A stretch of 64,000 nucleotides of DNA from Deltaproteobacteria bacterium (GCA_013151635.1 JAADHV010000128.1:1-64000), one strand, 5' to 3'; positions 1 to 12,463 are shown, counted from the stretch's first letter. Notes: generated by a model from the sequence alone, not told the origin. A program made the numbers and translations.

Positions 1-696
1 GGGGCATCCTGTCCCATCGGCCTGGGTGTCTCCTGCTCTGCCGATCGCCAGATCAAGGGGAAAATTACAAAAGATGGGATCTTTTTGGAACAGCTGGAGG
101 AAGACCCTGCCAAATATCTGCCGAAAAAAGAGCCTGGAATGAAAGCTGCGGTTCACATTGATCTGAACAAACCCATGGATGAGATCCGGGCTGAGCTATC
201 CAATTACCCGGTTGCCACAAGACTCGCCTTGACCGGGAAAATCATTGTGGCAAGAGATATTGCCCATGCAAAATTCATGGAAGGTTTTAAAGCGGGAAAA
301 GGCCTGCCAGAATACCTGAAAAATCATATTATTTATTATGCAGGTCCTGCCAAAACACCAGAAGGCGAAGCCTCAGGGTCATTTGGTCCTACTACAGCCG
401 GAAGAATGGATCCCTATGTGCCTGTTTTCCAGAAAGAGGGTGCTTCCATGATCATGCTTGCCAAGGGCAACAGAACAGAGCAGGTCACAAATTCCTGTAG
501 GACACATGGCGGCTTCTATCTTGGTTCTATAGGCGGTCCGGCAGCCCGCATTGGAAAAGATTTTATTAAAAAGGTTGAGATTATCGAGTATGAAGAGCTG
601 GGCATGGAAGCGGTTTATATGATCACTGTAGAAAAATTTCCAGCCTTTATTCTTATTGACGATAAGGGCAATGATTTTTACGCTGATCTCCTGTAG
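1..696 (+). CDS. Class I fumarate hydratase, C-terminal (beta) part; truncated by window start
   Basis: Open frame continues to base 1 ([31 protein letters not shown]...); protein contains [15 protein letters not shown] and [17 protein letters not shown] motifs of class I fumarase/tartrate dehydratase beta domain. Confidence 0.88.
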   Translation, partial: GASCPIGLGVSCSADRQIKGKITKDGIFLEQLEEDPAKYLPKKEPGMKAAVHIDLNKPMDEIRAELSNYPVATRLALTGKIIVARDIAHAKFMEGFKAGKGLPEYLKNHIIYYAGPAKTPEGEASGSFGPTTAGRMDPYVPVFQKEGASMIMLAKGNRTEQVTNSCRTHGGFYLGSIGGPAARIGKDFIKKVEIIEYEELGMEAVYMITVEKFPAFILIDDKGNDFYADLL

Positions 697-710
697 CAAG
701 CATATCCTGT

Positions 711-762
711 AAAATTAATTGCCCCGGGATTAAAGCACTTTACCCCGGAGCAATTAATTTTT
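711..762. terminator. Bidirectional intrinsic terminator between convergent fumarase and MCP genes
   Basis: Long imperfect inverted repeat aaaattaattgccccggg ... ccccggagcaattaattttt lying between the two convergent stop codons. Confidence 0.7.
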
Positions 763-2712
763 AAACCTTGAACTGGTTTACAAGGCTGTCAAGCTTGCTT
801 GCAAGGTTAGACAATTCTTTGGCTTTTGTATTGACCTTGTCGCTGTTGGATGAAAGCTCTGTTGCTGAAACTTTTACTTCTTCTATTTTTGAAGCAATAT
901 TATTTGCCACTTCAGAAGTCTTGGCCATGGAGGCATTGACCTCACTCACGCCTGAAGATACCTGGGAAATATTTCCTGCAATTTCCTTGCAGAAGATTGT
1001 TCTTCAATGGCTGAAGCTATCGTTATGACGATATCATTTGTTTCATTGACAGTGTTGGTTATGTTTTTAATGCCTGAAATAGTATTGGTTGTGGATGCCT
1101 GGATAGCTTCTATCTTTGACCTGATCTCATCTGTTGCATCAGCCGTCTGCCGTGCCAGATCCTTGATTTCATTTGCCACGACAGCAAAACCTTTACCGCT
1201 TTCCCCGGCCCTTGCAGCTTCAATGGTTGCGTTCAGCGCCAAAAGGTTAACCTGCTCTGAAATATCCGTGATAGTACCTATAACATGGTTGATCTGGGAG
1301 GCAGAATTTCCAAGTTCACTCATCTGCTTTGTTACTTCTTTGGCACGGCCAACCGCACTCTGGGTTATCTGGCTTGCGTTTCCCGTATTTGATGCGATCT
1401 CATTAATTGTTGCACTCATCTGATCGGCGGCGGCGGCAACGGTATTAATATTGTTTGATGTGGTATCAAGGACCTCTGCAACAAGAGAGATATTCCCTTT
1501 CATATCATCGCTGGAACTTGCCACGTTTGCGGATATTCCTGATGTATGGTCAGATGAATTGTTCATTTCAATGGAGATATCGGCAAGGTTTTTTGCCGAT
1601 GAGGTAAGGTCATATGAATTTTGTGCCAGATCCTTTATAATACTTTGGATTTTCCCTATGAAAATATTAAAACTTTCTGCCAGCTCACCAATTTCATCCA
1701 CGGAACTTACTTCAATCCTGGTGGTAAGATCCCCGTTGCCTTCTGCTGCATCTTTCAGGTTGGTCACAACCTCTTTTAAAGGTTTCAGAACTGAATTGGC
1801 AATAAAGAGAATAATCAAAACAGCAATGATTATGGATATTGCAACCGTGGCTGCACTGACCTTGGCAAGAAGAGTAACAGGAGAAAAGATTTCATCGCTG
1901 TCTGCTGCTGCACTGATGTATATAAACGGGTCTTTTAACTTTTTAAATGCCACGACACATTTTTTATTGTCCAGCTTTATGTTTACAAGGCCGCTTTTTT
2001 TGTCCTTGAGGGATGCCCATATATCGAGTTTGGCAAGGTTTAACCGGAAAATTTGGTTTTTGTCAGGATAGGCAATGGCGACGCCTTTGCTGTCAGTCAC
2101 AAAAGCAAATCCTTTCCGGCCGATTTTAACCGGTGTGATAAATTTATCTGAAAATGAGGTAAAGTCAATAATGGCGAAAATCACACCTGTGATCTCATCT
2201 GAAAGCAAAATTGGTGCGGCAATGGCAAAAACCGGCTGTCCTGTTTTGTTACTTTTAAAAATAAGGCTTGTTACCATTTTTCCTTTCAGCGCTTTTTGAA
2301 AAAAGGATTGTTTGTCAACTTTGTACTTGTTGATCAGGTCAGGATCGGAAGAAGATGTCACAAGTCCGGTGTTATCGGCAAGATTAATGCTTTCAAAGCT
2401 GTTGTAGTCTTTTTTAAAACTGCTTAGTTTTTCACTGGATTTTCTCCTTGAGAACCCGTCCACCCAGGAAGTGTCAACTGCATTGGGAAATTCTTTTTCC
2501 TTTGTCCAGTTTTTTACGTTGATCTTCCGTTCAGTGATCCATGATTCCATCATAATGGAAATGGAATCGGCCTGCTTTGTTATCTGATCTATTATAAGCG
2601 AATTCAATGCATCTTTTGACTGGAAATATGAGATCAGGGAAGAAGCCCCCATGGCAATAAAAATAAGTAGAACGGTTGGAATGAGAAATTTAAATTTAAT
2701 GCTGGTTTTCAT
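761..2712 (-). pseudogene. Methyl-accepting chemotaxis protein (TM, Cache sensor, HAMP, MCP signalling domain), frameshifted near the C-terminus
   Basis: ORF 946..2712 ends ...[21 protein letters not shown]; shifted frame reads [31 protein letters not shown], continuing into ORF 761..949; breakpoint about 985-992. Confidence 0.85.
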
Positions 2713-2868
2713 TCTTAATTCTCCTGATTATTTAAAAAATATATTTAATAATTTCGTTTATACCATATATTAGTTTAATATAAGTCTCTAATATAATGTA
2801 TTTGCAAAAAAAGAAATACCTTTATGCACGTATCCTTGAAAGATTAATAAAAGAGGGAGGTTTTTTTA

Positions 2869-4269
2869 ATGCGGACAAGAATAGAAACAGACATCATGGG
2901 AAGGGTTATGGTCCCTTTTGATAAATACTGGGGCGCGCAGACCCAGAGGTCTCTGGACCATTTCAAAATAGGGAATTTAAAGATGCCCCTGGAGGTTATC
3001 AGGGCATTTGGAATATTAAAAAAAGCCGCAGCAATTGTGAACCATGATCTGGGGGTATTGCCCGGGGAAAAAAAAGATATCATTGTAAGGGTCTGCGATG
3101 AAATTATCAAGGGAACCCTTGATGATCATTTTCCCCTGGTTGTCTGGCAGACAGGATCAGGGACCCAGACTAACATGAATGTGAACGAGGTCATTGCCAA
3201 CAGGGCCCATGTGCTGCTCGGCAACAAGCTTGGAAAAGGAAAACTTTTTATTCATCCCAATGATGATGTAAATAAGTCCCAGTCTTCTAATGACACCTTT
3301 CCAACAGCCATGAATATTGCAGGCCTTGTCATGGTGAAAGACCATACCATACCCTGCCTTGAAAAAATGAAAGCATCCCTGGAAAAAAAAGTCCGGGCCT
3401 GGAAAAATATTGTAAAAACCGGCCGCACCCATCTTATGGATGCCACCCCTTTGACGCTTGGTCAGGAATTTTCAGGATATACCTCCATGCTGGACCATGG
3501 CCTTAAAGCCCTTAGCCACACCTTGGCTCACCTGTCTGAGCTGGCACTGGGCGGAACAGCCGTGGGAACCGGTCTTAATGCGCCTTTGGGCTATGATAGA
3601 AAAGTTGCCGGAATTATTGCCGATCTTACGGGTTACCCATTTGTTACGGCTCCGAATAAATTTGAGTCCATGGGAGCACACGATGCCATTGTCAGCACGC
3701 ACGGGGCTTTGAAAACACTGGCAGGCAGTCTTATGAAAATCGCTAATGATATAAGGCTTTCAGGTTCAGGGCCCCGATGCGGTTTAAGTGAGCTTTTTCT
3801 GCCAGGAAATGAACCAGGGTCTTCCATCATGCCGGGGAAAGTAAACCCCACCCAGGCAGAAGCTTTGACAATGGTGTGTGCCAGGGTAATGGGTAATGAT
3901 GTCACAATCAATATCGGTGGATCAAACGGTCATTTTGAACTTAATGTTTTCAAACCCGTGATCATTTGCAGTTTTCTTGAATCGGCGCGTTTGATGGGGG
4001 ATGCAGCCTTGTCATTTAAAAATAATTTAGTGGATGGGATGCAGCCTGATCTTGAAAATATTGAAAAATGCCTCAATAAATCGCTCATGCTTGTAACAGC
4101 CCTGAATCCCCATATCGGCTATGATAATGCGGCAAAGATTGTAAAAAAAGCCCAAAAGGAAAATAAAACCCTGAAACAGGCAGGCATTGAGCTTGGGATT
4201 ATAACTGGCGAACAATTTGATAAATGGGTTGATCCCGGAAAAATGACAGGGTTAATTAATTTATCTTAG
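2869..4269 (+). CDS. fumC: Class II fumarate hydratase
   Basis: [26 protein letters not shown] and [15 protein letters not shown] signatures of the fumarase/aspartase superfamily; ~466 aa. Confidence 0.95.
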   Translation: MRTRIETDIMGRVMVPFDKYWGAQTQRSLDHFKIGNLKMPLEVIRAFGILKKAAAIVNHDLGVLPGEKKDIIVRVCDEIIKGTLDDHFPLVVWQTGSGTQTNMNVNEVIANRAHVLLGNKLGKGKLFIHPNDDVNKSQSSNDTFPTAMNIAGLVMVKDHTIPCLEKMKASLEKKVRAWKNIVKTGRTHLMDATPLTLGQEFSGYTSMLDHGLKALSHTLAHLSELALGGTAVGTGLNAPLGYDRKVAGIIADLTGYPFVTAPNKFESMGAHDAIVSTHGALKTLAGSLMKIANDIRLSGSGPRCGLSELFLPGNEPGSSIMPGKVNPTQAEALTMVCARVMGNDVTINIGGSNGHFELNVFKPVIICSFLESARLMGDAALSFKNNLVDGMQPDLENIEKCLNKSLMLVTALNPHIGYDNAAKIVKKAQKENKTLKQAGIELGIITGEQFDKWVDPGKMTGLINLS

Positions 4270-4356
4270 GTTTTCCCTTTGCCAGGATTTGCTTTGCATG
4301 AAAAAAAAGCATATAATTTTAAGAATACCCGGTAGAAAAAACAGGAGACAGATACA

Positions 4357-4569
4357 ATGGAGCATCACGTAACCGTGTTTAAACCATATCCTTTTAAAGA
4401 GGGACAGAAAATAAAGATCGAGGGATCGAGACGATCAGGCGACTGGGAAGTTACAGGCTTAAGTGACACCAAAGTCACCCTGCGCTGTCCGGTTTCAAAA
4501 AAAGAAGTGAACTTTGACAGGTTCTGTTATTTTATAGAAGATAAAAACATGGAATGGCCGGAAGCCTGA
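4357..4569 (+). CDS. Small conserved-looking hypothetical protein (70 aa)
   Basis: Clean ORF, aacaggaga SD-like upstream, co-directional with neighbours. Confidence 0.6.
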   Translation: MEHHVTVFKPYPFKEGQKIKIEGSRRSGDWEVTGLSDTKVTLRCPVSKKEVNFDRFCYFIEDKNMEWPEA

Positions 4570-4593
4570 GACATGAATAAAGGATGATGATAA

Positions 4594-5097
4594 ATGAGGG
4601 TTATACTTTTGATGGCTGTTACAGCAGACGGGATGATAGCAAGAGATTCCAGGCAACTTGTAAACTGGACCGGGCAGGCGGATAAAAAGTATTTTGTTCA
4701 TATTACAAGAAAAGCCGGAGTTATGATAATGGGCTCCAAAACATTTGATACTATAGGAAAAGTATTGCCCGGCCGTAAAAATATTGTCATGACAAGGGAC
4801 AAAACAAGGACAAGCCCGGACAAGGACTTGGTTTTTACAGATAAGGCACCGTGCCTGATCATTAAAGAGCTTGAAACAAAGGGGTTCAAACTTGCAACCC
4901 TTATCGGCGGGTCAATTATAAATACTCTTTTCATGAAGGAAAACCTGGTTGATGAAATTCATCTGACGATGGTCCCACGGTTCTTTGGAAAAGGCCTGCC
5001 CCTTTTTAATGAAACCTTGGATACCCGCCTGGAGCTTTTGGATGCGCAAAAAATTAACAAGAGCCATGTTTTAGTAAAATACAGGGTTAAAAAATAA
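4594..5097 (+). CDS. Dihydrofolate reductase / RibD C-terminal domain family protein
   Basis: MAVTADGMIARD, MGSKTFDTIGKVLPGRKNIVMTR and LIGGSIINTLFMKENLVDEI motifs. Confidence 0.85.
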   Translation: MRVILLMAVTADGMIARDSRQLVNWTGQADKKYFVHITRKAGVMIMGSKTFDTIGKVLPGRKNIVMTRDKTRTSPDKDLVFTDKAPCLIIKELETKGFKLATLIGGSIINTLFMKENLVDEIHLTMVPRFFGKGLPLFNETLDTRLELLDAQKINKSHVLVKYRVKK

Positions 5098-5117
5098 AGC
5101 CGGTGAAAGGAAAACCC

Positions 5118-6401
5118 ATGCTGGATAAAGATGAACGCCGTAGTATCATTGCACTCATCAACAGGGAAGTCGTTCCGGCTCTGGGGTGCACAGAACCTGT
5201 GGCCGTTGCCCTGGCAACAGCTAAATCAAGGGAGACCCTTGGGCAATTTCCTGAAACAATTAAGGTCCTGGTCAGTGGAAATATTTATAAAAACGGTATG
5301 GGGGCAGGGATTCCAGGCACAGGTATGGTTGGCCTTTCCATTGCTGCCGCCCTTGGCGCTGTATGCGGCAGTTCAAAAGACGGGCTTGAGGTGTTAAAAA
5401 AAGTAAATGATAAAAATCTTGAAACAGCACGCAGGCTTGTGGATGGGAAAAAGGTGGATATAAATGTAAAGGATGGAACAGATAAACTTTACGTTGAAAG
5501 CATCTGCAAAATAAAAGGTCAAACCTCCAGGACCATTATTTCACATCGCCATACAAATATCATTTATGTTGAGAAGAACGGAGAGGCTGTTTTTCGCGGG
5601 GCCATGGCCTGTTCCGGGCAAGAGACACCTGAGAAAAGGACCGGTCTTTGTGTGGCAAAGGTTTTTGAATTCGCAGACAAGGCCCCGCTTGAAGAAATCA
5701 GGTTCATCCTGAAAGGTGCCAGGCTTAACAAAGCTGTTTCAAAGGAAGGCATGACAGGAAAATATGGCCTCAAGGCCGGTATTACAATACAGAAAAATAT
5801 CTTAAGGAAATTTATTGCAGATGATCTTGCCTCCTATGCCATGTCATTGACGGCCGCAGCCTCGGATGCCAGGATGGACGGGTGCAGTCTGCCTGTGATG
5901 AGTAATTCGGGCAGCGGGAACCAGGGAATCACCACCTTCCTGCCGGTGGTCGCAGTAGCGCAGAAAACCAGAGCCGGTAAGGAAAAACTTGTCAGGGCTC
6001 TTATCCTGAGTAATCTTATGGCCATTTATATAAAACAGTTTACAGGCCAGCTCACGGCATTGTGCGGTGTCCTGACAGCAGCAACCGGTGCCGCCTGCGG
6101 GGTCTGTTATCTTCTGGGTGGAAATTTTGCAAAGGTCAGCGGCACCATTAAAAACATGGCGGCAAGCTTAACAGGCATGATTTGCGATGGTGCAAAACAG
6201 GGCTGCGCGCTTAAAGTCTCGGCCGGGGTCAGCTCGGCTGTCTATAGTGCCCTTCTGGCCATGGAAGGAAGCTATGCCAGGCATACCGACGGCATTATTG
6301 ACAAAGATGTGGAACAGACAATCAGGAATATTGGAGAGCTTGCAACAAAGGGCATGCTTGAAACCGACCGCCAGATCCTTCACACCATGATTTCAAAATA
6401 A
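5118..6401 (+). CDS. L-cysteine desulfidase family protein (UPF0597/CyuA-like)
   Basis: VVPALGCTEPVAVALA, SGNIYKNGMGAGIPGTG, and C-terminal Cys-containing region typical of the family. Confidence 0.85.
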   Translation: MLDKDERRSIIALINREVVPALGCTEPVAVALATAKSRETLGQFPETIKVLVSGNIYKNGMGAGIPGTGMVGLSIAAALGAVCGSSKDGLEVLKKVNDKNLETARRLVDGKKVDINVKDGTDKLYVESICKIKGQTSRTIISHRHTNIIYVEKNGEAVFRGAMACSGQETPEKRTGLCVAKVFEFADKAPLEEIRFILKGARLNKAVSKEGMTGKYGLKAGITIQKNILRKFIADDLASYAMSLTAAASDARMDGCSLPVMSNSGSGNQGITTFLPVVAVAQKTRAGKEKLVRALILSNLMAIYIKQFTGQLTALCGVLTAATGAACGVCYLLGGNFAKVSGTIKNMAASLTGMICDGAKQGCALKVSAGVSSAVYSALLAMEGSYARHTDGIIDKDVEQTIRNIGELATKGMLETDRQILHTMISK

Positions 6402-6413
6402 TTTTTGTATGCC

Positions 6414-7700
6414 TTATTCAATGTTGCGGCCGTGCAGGCCCAGGCCATAGGCAACGCTGGTAAATGCATCTGCGCTTCTGATTTTATCCGGCCCGATCCG
6501 TTTTTCAAATATTGCCCGGATCAGGGGAATATAGGATGAACCGCCAGTTAAAAAAACCGCATCAATATTTTTTGAAGATAAATTCGCCTTTTTGAGGGTT
6601 GAGCTGATGCATGCGTTAATGACGGCTACTTTTTCACTGATAATATTTTCAAATTCATCCCTGGATAGAAGTTCATCAATGCAGATATCATATTCATTAA
6701 AATAAATACACGATTCATCCATGCCGGATAATTCGCATTTTGCTTTTTCAATGGATTGAAAAAGCAGGTATCCGTAATTGTAATTGATCAGGTTTTCAAG
6801 GTTTTTCAAAAGTTTTTTATCCTGGAACTTTGCTTTTACCTTAAGCTCTTTAATACTGTTCAAAGTCCTTGGCAGCCGGAGCTGGGGAATGAGATGCCAT
6901 TGCATAAGTTTTCTTATAACAATAGGGGAAAGCCCGAAAAAATTGTCACTCCACATGGATTTTACCTGTACATTTTTACCGTAATAAACTGCCACTTTTT
7001 TTCGCATGATTTTGGAGTCAAAGATATCACCGCCTATGTAAACGCCCCCCACAGCAAGAATGTCATGGTTCCCCCTGGTTCTTGTGCCCACCTTTTTCAA
7101 GGCTTTATGAATGGTAAAATCAGAACTGCCGGCACCAAAATCACCAACTAATACGATCTGTTCTTTTCCCGTCTCAAGGCTGTTTTCATAAGCCAGGGCA
7201 GCAGCAATCGGTTCCAGTTGAAAAGAAATATTCTTGAACCCGGCAAGTTTAGCCGCCTGACTCAGACGTTCCTGCGCAATCTTATCCCTGCCTTTGTCCT
7301 CTGAAAAAATAACCGGACGGCCTAAAACCAGATCAGAAACCTCTTGCTTGATTATTTTTTGCCCCCGATGTTTCATGACTTTGAAAAATATGGAGATCAA
7401 TTCTTCAAGGGTATAGGATTTCCCATAAATGGATGTTTTTTCAAATCCGGTATCCGGAAGAAATGTTTTGATCGATTGCATATACCGGCCGCAGGCTTCG
7501 TTTTCAATGTATTTTTTAACCCCTTCATACCCGACATATGACATGGCCATGCCTTCTTCTTTCACAAAATAAAGAATTGATTTCAGTGAATTTGAAATAG
7601 GGTTTTCCCTGTCCACGTCCAGCAGCTTTACTTTGCCGTCCATGTTAACGGACAATGCTGAATTGGATGTTCCGAAATCAATACCAAATATGGCAGACAT
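6414..7700 (-). CDS. Hsp70 family chaperone-like ATPase (YegD-like)
   Basis: FGIDFGTSNSALSV, LEPIAAALAYE, VGDFGAGSSDFTI, VFLTGGSSYIPLIR actin/Hsp70 ATPase motifs; lacks a substrate-binding domain. Confidence 0.88.
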   Translation of the reverse strand: MSAIFGIDFGTSNSALSVNMDGKVKLLDVDRENPISNSLKSILYFVKEEGMAMSYVGYEGVKKYIENEACGRYMQSIKTFLPDTGFEKTSIYGKSYTLEELISIFFKVMKHRGQKIIKQEVSDLVLGRPVIFSEDKGRDKIAQERLSQAAKLAGFKNISFQLEPIAAALAYENSLETGKEQIVLVGDFGAGSSDFTIHKALKKVGTRTRGNHDILAVGGVYIGGDIFDSKIMRKKVAVYYGKNVQVKSMWSDNFFGLSPIVIRKLMQWHLIPQLRLPRTLNSIKELKVKAKFQDKKLLKNLENLINYNYGYLLFQSIEKAKCELSGMDESCIYFNEYDICIDELLSRDEFENIISEKVAVINACISSTLKKANLSSKNIDAVFLTGGSSYIPLIRAIFEKRIGPDKIRSADAFTSVAYGLGLHGRNIE

Positions 7701-8095
7701 GATTAATTTTCTCCCGGCAAATCGTTAATAATTTTTTAAGCTCCGGCCTCTTAAATTCAAAGCGGAACACACTACATCAGAATCAAGGCTTTGTAAAGAA
7801 ACATATGGAGAATCCAGCAATTCTCGCAAGGAAAAAATGATTATCGTTAATCAGTTTCTGATTTTTATTTGGTGTTCATGATTAAGGTTTTGCACAGAGA
7901 TTTTTCCGACTGTCAGGGTCGTTTGCTCAGCAGAGCATTAAAGATTCCATTTGAATTATTAAATATTGGGGAAGCTATGACTATGCAAGTTATTCTTGAG
8001 TTCCAGATTAACCCCAACGGTGCATAAAATTTCCCCCAAATTACTTTATTTTTACGCTGCTTTTTGCAACATGTGATTTTCATATTACCCCCGTT

Positions 8096-11000
8096 TTAAT
8101 CAGCAGGCCTGATATTCACATTATCAATGGCAGGGCCGCAATAAGCATCGTTGATATTATCCGGTGCAACAAATGAAATTTTCAAAGACCCGGATGTTGC
8201 GGTAAATCTCAATGCCTGCCTTTGCCAGCCCATATTGCCTGCATTTTTCCCTTTTGTGTCAAACTGGTAGGATCTGACCTGATCACCTGCTTTCACCTGG
8301 AGCAGTTTTACTCCTGAATGGAAAAAATTTCCTGCAAGATCAAAACTTAAAACATAGGTTTTACCAGGCACTGCAGCAAAGGTCTGGGTCAGGGTGCTGC
8401 ATGAGGACCCGCAAAGGTCAATGGAACGGTGACCATTTTTCTGCTGCCAGTAGGTTCCGACAATATCTATTGATCCGCGTTCAATGCGCCAGCCGGGCAG
8501 GGAATTTGATCCTGTGCCAAGGGTGGCAAACCTGCCGAGATTTCCGGGACCTGCTTCAAAATTACCATTTATCAGCTTTCCACCGGCAGGGATGTGGGTT
8601 TTGATGCGCTTTCCCCATACCTTTGTCCCATTCTTCATATCGTGATACAGCATCAATACAGGGCCCTTGTATTTCCCTCCGGGCTTATCCAATCCTGAAT
8701 CACGTTCCCTTGATGCAAAATGATAAACCGATTCGGCAATATTTGCAGAAAGTTTTCCTGCCGCCCTTATGACAAGTCCGTAATTGGATGCGCCCGAACC
8801 CCATTTCCTGACAAGGGAGGTGATATCAACATCTGTCCACTCCCGCAGGCCGTTGCCAGGATTGAATACGGCAACAGGGGCAGGGTCTGTTCCGGGCTGG
8901 TGTACCCAGCTTATTGAGCCGGGGGGAGCTGTTTTTTCAATCTGCCCTGAATGATAGGTATCAGAGCCTTCACCCCAAGGGGAGGTGACCCTGTAAATGC
9001 CAAGTTTTACACCTGTCCCGCCGCTGGTCTGAAAATAGTAAAGCCTTAATACAGCCCGCCTGACTGCGGCAGCATTCACGCCTGAAAGATCAAAACGTAT
9101 ATATGCCCTGCTTTCTCCTCCGGCAGGATGCCAGCCAGCCATCAGCTGATCATATTTGCCCCTGTTGGACCGGTTCCAGTTCCGGTACTTGTAGGCATAG
9201 ACATAGGCATCTGCAGATGCCCTCAAAAGGTTGCGGTCAACAGGAACAGAATTTGTTTTCTGTCCTGGATGATCAGTATAAAATTTATCTTTCCACCACT
9301 TTTTAGAGGATACAGGCAAAACTGCAACCTTTCCGCCGGCAGAAACCTCAACTGCCTGGCCGCTGTGAAAAACCTGTGCCTTATCCTGTCTTATGGCAGA
9401 AGTTTTTAGCCTGACCCTGCCTTCAAGGATATCAACCCTGATATCATTTCCTGAACCTGTAGTAACGACAAAATCAGTATCAAGTCCTATAATCTTGGCA
9501 TGGGGATGGAAGTTATACCACTTGCCTGCTGTTTTCGGGCCTACCACCACCTCAAAATGCCCCCCGTTCTTCCGGTTAAAGCTTACAAAACGCGCGCTGC
9601 CCTTGCGCACACGAAGAGAAACAGACCCGGGAGAGAGGAAACCAAGCTCCAGCAGGGTTTTTTCATTCACAAAAATATTTCCCCACCTGTGCCCTGAAAT
9701 GGCCAGGTTTATCAGGGCCTTTGACCCAGGCCCGGTTCCAATGTCTTCCCAGGGTTTCAGTGTTGCCGGAAATTTTGTAATATCATTGTATCCTTCCCAG
9801 ATTTTTCCGGATTTCAACTGCAGGGTATGCCTGAACACATGCCCGCTTCCCGATACGATATTCACTTTAAAATTTTTCAGGATACTGCGGGGAATATCAT
9901 GGGTCAGCCATTGTTCTATCCATCCCCATATTGTTTTTGATTCTGTTATGGCCTCACCCGGCATGGGCAGGAGAGGAGAATGAACGGCATTTTCAATATA
10001 CCTTGATCTTACCCCGTTGAGAAAAGCTGAAGAGCCTTCGACCACCCAGTCGTCGGGCAGGCCGTAAATATTGCCGTACTGCACAAAAGGACGGAGATGG
10101 TAACCGCCTGCCTCTCCCCTGTTCAGGTCATGGAGGAAAGGTCCCCCGGCATAAAGCTGCCTGGAAGCTTTTGCATGCTTTTTAAAAATAGTGCTTCCCA
10201 CTTCTCCTATTTCAGTATACACAAAACCTGCACCATGATTTGGAGTTCCCACCATTATAAGCTTGCGGACATCATCCCTGTAGCGGAGCCTTTGATATAA
10301 TTCCTGGCAATCAGACCGCCCATGGAGTGTCCTACTATATCGACCCGAAAACATTTGAGATCAAAAGCCCTGTACCTTGCAAGCTCCCTTGATATATTGG
10401 CCATCAATGCCTTTGACTGGTCGTGGATATCCTGGTCACCTGCATAATATTCGTCAATCACCGGATCAAAACGTTCTCCCCCCAGGTACATCTGCAGGTT
10501 TTTCCAGGTTGTCCTGCCGCCGAAGAATCCGTGTACAAGCATGACAGGAGGCCGTACTGCAAGTATATCAGAGGCAAAGGCAAGCTTTATCCCCTTTGAA
10601 TTTTCAAAATTTAATCTGATTGTATCCCGGACTGCCCATGGTGCCCTTGCATTGTTGAAATATATTGTGCCGGAAGCGATTGCAGAGCTTGTCGCAGCCC
10701 TTGCTTCATTGGTAAAGGCAACCTGAGCGTTAAAATTTTTCTGCCGCAGATACGCAGGAGGATAATATTTAAGGGTAACCTGATTATTTGACATGCGCAC
10801 AACCTTGCACTGTGATCCCGTGCTGCCGCATTCAATACGCCCGAATCCGGGTTTTTCTATCCTGAGCAGGCCGGGTCCCATACCTGTTGTGTCGATATTT
10901 ATTTCAACAAATGATTTGCCATCTGCTGCCACCCCGGTAAAAGGTCTGCCGGTAGCAGGATTTTTTTCAAAAACAACCCTGAGCCGGTTTACAGGAATTG

Positions 11001-11938
11001 TAAGCCTTTTACGGATATTCTCTGCTGTCAGAACATAATTATATGAAATTTTGTTCTTATCCATATGATTTACCCTGAAGCGCGCAGTTCCCGAACCGTC
11101 AGTAACGGCGTTCATCGTGATTCCGGGGCCTGTGAGAATTACAGGCCTGCCGGCATGGACACTGCCGTCCGAACCTGATAATTTTACTATGATATCAGCA
11201 TTATCTCCGGGTTTTGAAAAATAGTCAGGAACAGCCCTCATGTTCACTATAGTATACGGACACCCGCTCTGATCCACCAGAGTTCCTTTTTTTGTACCGG
11301 GGGCACCTGTCTGCATCATCCGGCACCCCGTCACCATCTGTATCTGCAACGGTCACAGTGTTGTCTTTTATGAACCCGTAGCCTGCGGCATTTGCATAAA
11401 AAGTTTCAGCAACGGATAAATAAGGTATGCAATTTGCCGGTCCTTCAATCTGAAAAACATTGGCACCCACCCGCCAGAAAAACGATGCGTCTGCATTTAC
11501 GCTGCCGTTCAGGCCGCCGGGATAAAAAAGGGCCTGGTGCCCGTGAAAGTTCATAACCCTTCCGCCCGACAAGTTTGCAAGCTCACTTTTCCATTGCATC
11601 ATCCTGATTTTTGCACCTTCTTCATCTGGAAATATAATGACATCCATAAGGATATACAGGGTGGTGTACTCATTTTTACACGGGGCTGTGGTCATAAGTT
11701 CCACGGCATCTGGTGCAGGCATGAATTTTCCGGGAACCTGGCTGAAATCCGCTTCAGTTGCCCGGAGAATTTTTTTTATCACTTTTTCATATCTCACGAT
11801 TTTACGATGCACTATACCAGCAGGCATAATGCCATAGTCACTGGCATGTGCCTGTAAAACCATCATCATCGAAACAACTACAGAAAATAAAAGCTTAAAT
11901 ACCTTTGCAGGAACTGATTTTTCTCCCATAAGTTTCAC
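8096..11938 (-). pseudogene. Secreted multidomain alpha/beta hydrolase (lipase-like) with thrombospondin type-3-like Ca repeat, FecR-like, DNRLRE-like and C-terminal DUF642/choice-of-anchor-C-like domain; split by two frameshifts
   Basis: ORFs 11225..11938, 10255..11349 and 8096..10354 join at DTDGDGVPDDADRCP/GTKKGTLVDQSGCP (about 11299-11303) and GHSMGGLIARNYIK/RLRYRDDVRKLIMVGTPNHG (about 10291); signal-peptide-like N-terminus. Confidence 0.8.
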
Positions 11939-12463
11939 CTATCCAAAATATATTTGTTTTTCTTTTTCCAGAATAAATATTCAATGCGTTGCTTTTTGGT
12001 AAATTCCCGGCCAGGCACTTCAAGCAAGCAAATATTGCTGCGAACCCTTTCAGAAATATTTAAAAAGAATCGGGATACATGATAATTAATTTGCTATAAT
12101 AAGAAGTATGAAATCTGCTTCTCGAAAACAATTGCCATTATTCACATGCCTGGCAGGCCATTTTCAATGGTTATTGCTTTCTTTAACTTCATTTATTCAC
12201 CCGGATAATTTCTTGTCAATCAATCAAGCATCAGGACAGGGGTTAAGCAAAGCGATTTTTTAAACATTCACTTAAACAAGACCCCGATTTATTCCGAAAC
12301 GTTACCATTTGCAGGAATCCAGGTCAATTATAAATTAAACAGGCAGAATCCATTCCGGTCCCAGTACAGAATTTTTACAATATTCTGTCGTTGGCCCTGA
12401 AGGAAGGCGTTGGTGAGATTGACTTTAGGGGTCAAGGATATTATGTTTTAGTATTTATGATCT

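Noticed and set aside
1007-2299. + strand ORFs 1007..1423, 1451..2071 and 2075..2299
   Set aside because: Antisense to the MCP gene, which has clear family motifs
9393-9983. 196-aa + strand ORF
   Set aside because: Antisense to the lipase-like gene, whose domains are recognisable
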